A stretch of 6,454 nt of DNA from Acidimicrobiales bacterium (lineage in GTDB: Bacteria; Actinomycetota; Acidimicrobiia; Acidimicrobiales; RAAP-2). Position 1 is the stretch's first letter; each line of letters opens with the position of its first letter. The position numbers and the translations under genes were made by a program. The DNA is taken from positions 1-6,454 of the forward strand of contig JADGOK010000056.1 in the NCBI GenBank assembly GCA_017882985.1, written 5' to 3'. Positions 5,198 to 6,454 of the stretch are shown piece by piece. The notes beneath the pieces were generated by a model. That model was given only the letters and a program-made list of their open reading frames with translations. It searched no databases and was not told the origin of the DNA.

Positions 5198-5692
5198 ATG
5201 AGCGTCATTGACGACCTCCTCGCCCACAATCACCGCTACGTCACCCAACACGGCCATCGCGTCCTTCCCACGGCGCCGCGCCTGCGCCTGGCGGTCTTGA
5301 CCTGCATGGACTCTCGTCTCGACCTCTTTGGCGCGCTCGGGCTCGAGCTGGGTGAAGCGCATCTGATCCGCAACGCCGGCGGTCTCGCGACCGATGATTC
5401 GATCCGCTCGCTGCTCTTGAGTCAACGCCTGCTCGGTACCGCATCGGTAATGGTGATCCACCACACCCGTTGCGGCCTCGAGACCTTCGACGAAGACGAG
5501 TTACAAGGTGAACTGACGACGACGTTTGGTGAGCGCCCACCGTTTCGCCTCGGCGCCTACCGGGACGTCGATCTCGACGTGGCCCAGACCGTCGCCAACC
5601 TGAAGGCCAGTCCCTTCGTGGACGACACGGAGATTCGCGGCTTCGTCTTCGACGTCGACGACGGTGACCTGCGCGAGGTTCTAGGACCTTAG
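5198..5692 (+). CDS. Beta-carbonic anhydrase (Rv1284-like)
   Basis: Zinc enzyme that interconverts carbon dioxide and bicarbonate in the cytosol, supplying bicarbonate for carboxylases such as acyl-CoA carboxylases and helping pH balance. The 164-residue product is about the length of mycobacterial Rv1284 and resembles it throughout from memory (AHLIRNAGG, DDSIRSLLLSQRLLGT, near-identical RGFVFDV at the end). Zinc ligands are C36 (in TCMDSRLD), H89 and C92 (in HHTRCG); D38 and R40 form the conserved catalytic dyad. The ATG at 5198 is preferred over the GTG at 5195 because of promoter spacing and the family N-terminus (MSVIDDLLAHN). The 3' end overlaps the convergent acetyltransferase gene by 12 bp. 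No gene for a bicarbonate transporter or carboxylase is in view. Confidence 0.93.
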   Translation: MSVIDDLLAHNHRYVTQHGHRVLPTAPRLRLAVLTCMDSRLDLFGALGLELGEAHLIRNAGGLATDDSIRSLLLSQRLLGTASVMVIHHTRCGLETFDEDELQGELTTTFGERPPFRLGAYRDVDLDVAQTVANLKASPFVDDTEIRGFVFDVDDGDLREVLGP

Positions 5693-6133
5693 GGACTTCT
5701 TGAAGCCCTGACTCGTTTGGACGTACCCGTTCGCCCGATAGAAACGATGGGCGTCGTCGCGCACGTTGCGACTGGTGAGCTGCATCCGGTAACAGCCCCT
5801 GTCGACGGCCAACTCCTCGGCGCTCGCGAGTAACGCGGCGCCGATCCCGCGACGTCGCCGATCATCGCGCACGTGGACGCTCTCGAGTTCGCAACACCAA
5901 CCGCCCGCGTGCTGAAAATGTTGGAAGATCATCACCTGGCAGACCCCGACGACCTCGCCGTCCAGATCAGCGACCAGTACGTCGCCACCACGAGCGCGCG
6001 TCTCGAGAACGGCTGCCCAATAAACTTCGACGTCGTCAACTCGTTCCGCCTCGGGCGTGAGCGACCCGTCGCGCACCAACGCCGCGGCGACGGCGACGTC
6101 GTCGTAGGCAATGGGCCGAATCGCCGGCGTCAC
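5681..6133 (-). CDS. GNAT-family N-acetyltransferase
   Basis: Acetyl-CoA-dependent acetyltransferase of 150 residues, one whole GNAT domain. Motif A is ESVHVRDDRRRRGIGAALLASAEELA (about 84-109), with the CoA pyrophosphate loop R93-x-x-G96-x-G98. Motif B is NVRDDAHRFYRANGY (123-137). The preceding strands (DVLVADLDGEVVGVCQV, 51-67) also match. The acceptor substrate (amine, antibiotic, peptide) cannot be told. The start is GTG at 6133-6131, 4 nt after the TAA of the upstream amidase and with no ribosome site of its own, so translation by reinitiation in an amidase-acetyltransferase operon is likely. Its last 12 bp overlap the end of the convergent carbonic anhydrase. C-terminal residues after about 138 (SQGFKKSLRS) complete the usual final strand. 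Confidence 0.9.
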   Translation of the reverse strand: MTPAIRPIAYDDVAVAAALVRDGSLTPEAERVDDVEVYWAAVLETRARGGDVLVADLDGEVVGVCQVMIFQHFQHAGGWCCELESVHVRDDRRRRGIGAALLASAEELAVDRGCYRMQLTSRNVRDDAHRFYRANGYVQTSQGFKKSLRS

Positions 6134-6137
6134 CGAA

Positions 6138-6454
6138 TTACGGTCGCGGGTCGATCGGCGTCAAGACCCCCACGGACCGCTCCACCGCCTCGGCGGCGTC
6201 GAGACAGAGGTCCTCGCGAAAGAGGTCACCAATGATCTGCGCCCCGGTCGGTAGTCCGTTCGCGACGCCCGTCGGCACACACGCGGCCGGCAGCCCGAGC
6301 AGATTCGCGGGTAGAACGAAGCGAAACATCTCGACGACCTTCAGTGCCGACTCGGCGTCGGCGATGTCGAATCCCAACTCGAAGGGCGGCTGGGTCCACG
6401 TCGGGCCGACGATGAGTGGGTAGGTCACCATGAACTCGCGCCAGGCCTTGGCGA
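6138..6454 (-). CDS. Amidase signature family protein, C-terminal part
   Basis: The window edge cuts this gene; only the last 104 residues are seen. They match the C-terminal end of amidase-signature enzymes (GatA/amidase type): AWREFMVTYPLIVGPTWTQPPFELGFDI, then FVLPANLLGLPAACVPTGVANGLPTGAQIIGDLFREDLCLDAAEAVE. The GLP-x-G-x-Q-I-I-G run is the usual family landmark. The catalytic Ser-cisSer-Lys triad and the glycine/serine signature lie beyond the window. The frame continues unbroken to the edge, so the Met at 6431-6429 is internal, not a start. The enzyme hydrolyses an amide bond; whether it is a general amidase or the tRNA amidotransferase subunit is unsettled, though the ending looks more like a stand-alone amidase. 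It is upstream of, and probably in an operon with, the acetyltransferase. Confidence 0.88.
   Translation of the reverse strand, partial: AKAWREFMVTYPLIVGPTWTQPPFELGFDIADAESALKVVEMFRFVLPANLLGLPAACVPTGVANGLPTGAQIIGDLFREDLCLDAAEAVERSVGVLTPIDPRP

Noticed and set aside
1..6454. CRISPR array, insertion sequence, phage or defence system
   Set aside because: No regularly spaced repeats, transposase, terminal inverted repeats, integrase or defence-type domain were seen; every sizeable gene matches a common chromosomal family.

Overview
The window is GC-rich and densely coded, with short intergenic gaps. It reads as ordinary chromosome from an actinobacterium. Supporting signs are a P450 of the CYP124/CYP125 type, a beta-carbonic anhydrase closely resembling mycobacterial Rv1284, an actinobacterial-style acyl-CoA dehydrogenase, and plus-strand genes whose start codons follow a TANNNT -10 element by 6-7 nt with no Shine-Dalgarno, as expected of leaderless transcripts. 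The genus cannot be named from this sequence; a mycobacterial relative or an Acidimicrobiia-type actinobacterium would both fit.

Layout from left to right. At 89-1321 (+) there is an acyl-CoA dehydrogenase. It converges exactly on a minus-strand unit, with the two stop codons interleaved in one CTAG. That unit is marR (2568-2996) followed by an MFS drug-exporter-like gene (1318-2571), joined by a GTGA start/stop overlap. A perfect palindrome overlaps the marR start and ribosome binding site, and a second palindrome lies upstream of it. Next is a small NifU-type iron-sulfur protein (3058-3390, -), divergent from a CYP124-like cytochrome P450 (3457-4725, +). The P450 converges on an AhpD-like carboxymuconolactone decarboxylase-family protein (4750-5100, -). 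That gene is divergent from a beta-carbonic anhydrase (5198-5692, +). The carbonic anhydrase overlaps by 12 bp the end of a GNAT acetyltransferase (5681-6133, -). The GNAT gene follows the 3' end of an amidase (6138-6454, -, cut by the window edge).

Functionally, the P450 and acyl-CoA dehydrogenase fit oxidation of methyl-branched lipids or sterol side chains, but they are not in one operon and the link is inference. The MarR/MFS pair is a typical self-regulated efflux cassette. The other genes look like housekeeping or stress functions. I found no CRISPR array, mobile element, tRNA or rRNA, and no convincing new multi-gene system. The points of most interest are the operator arrangement at marR, the repeated leaderless-promoter pattern, and active-site features of the P450 and acyl-CoA dehydrogenase. 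No stretch longer than 300 bases lacks a gene.
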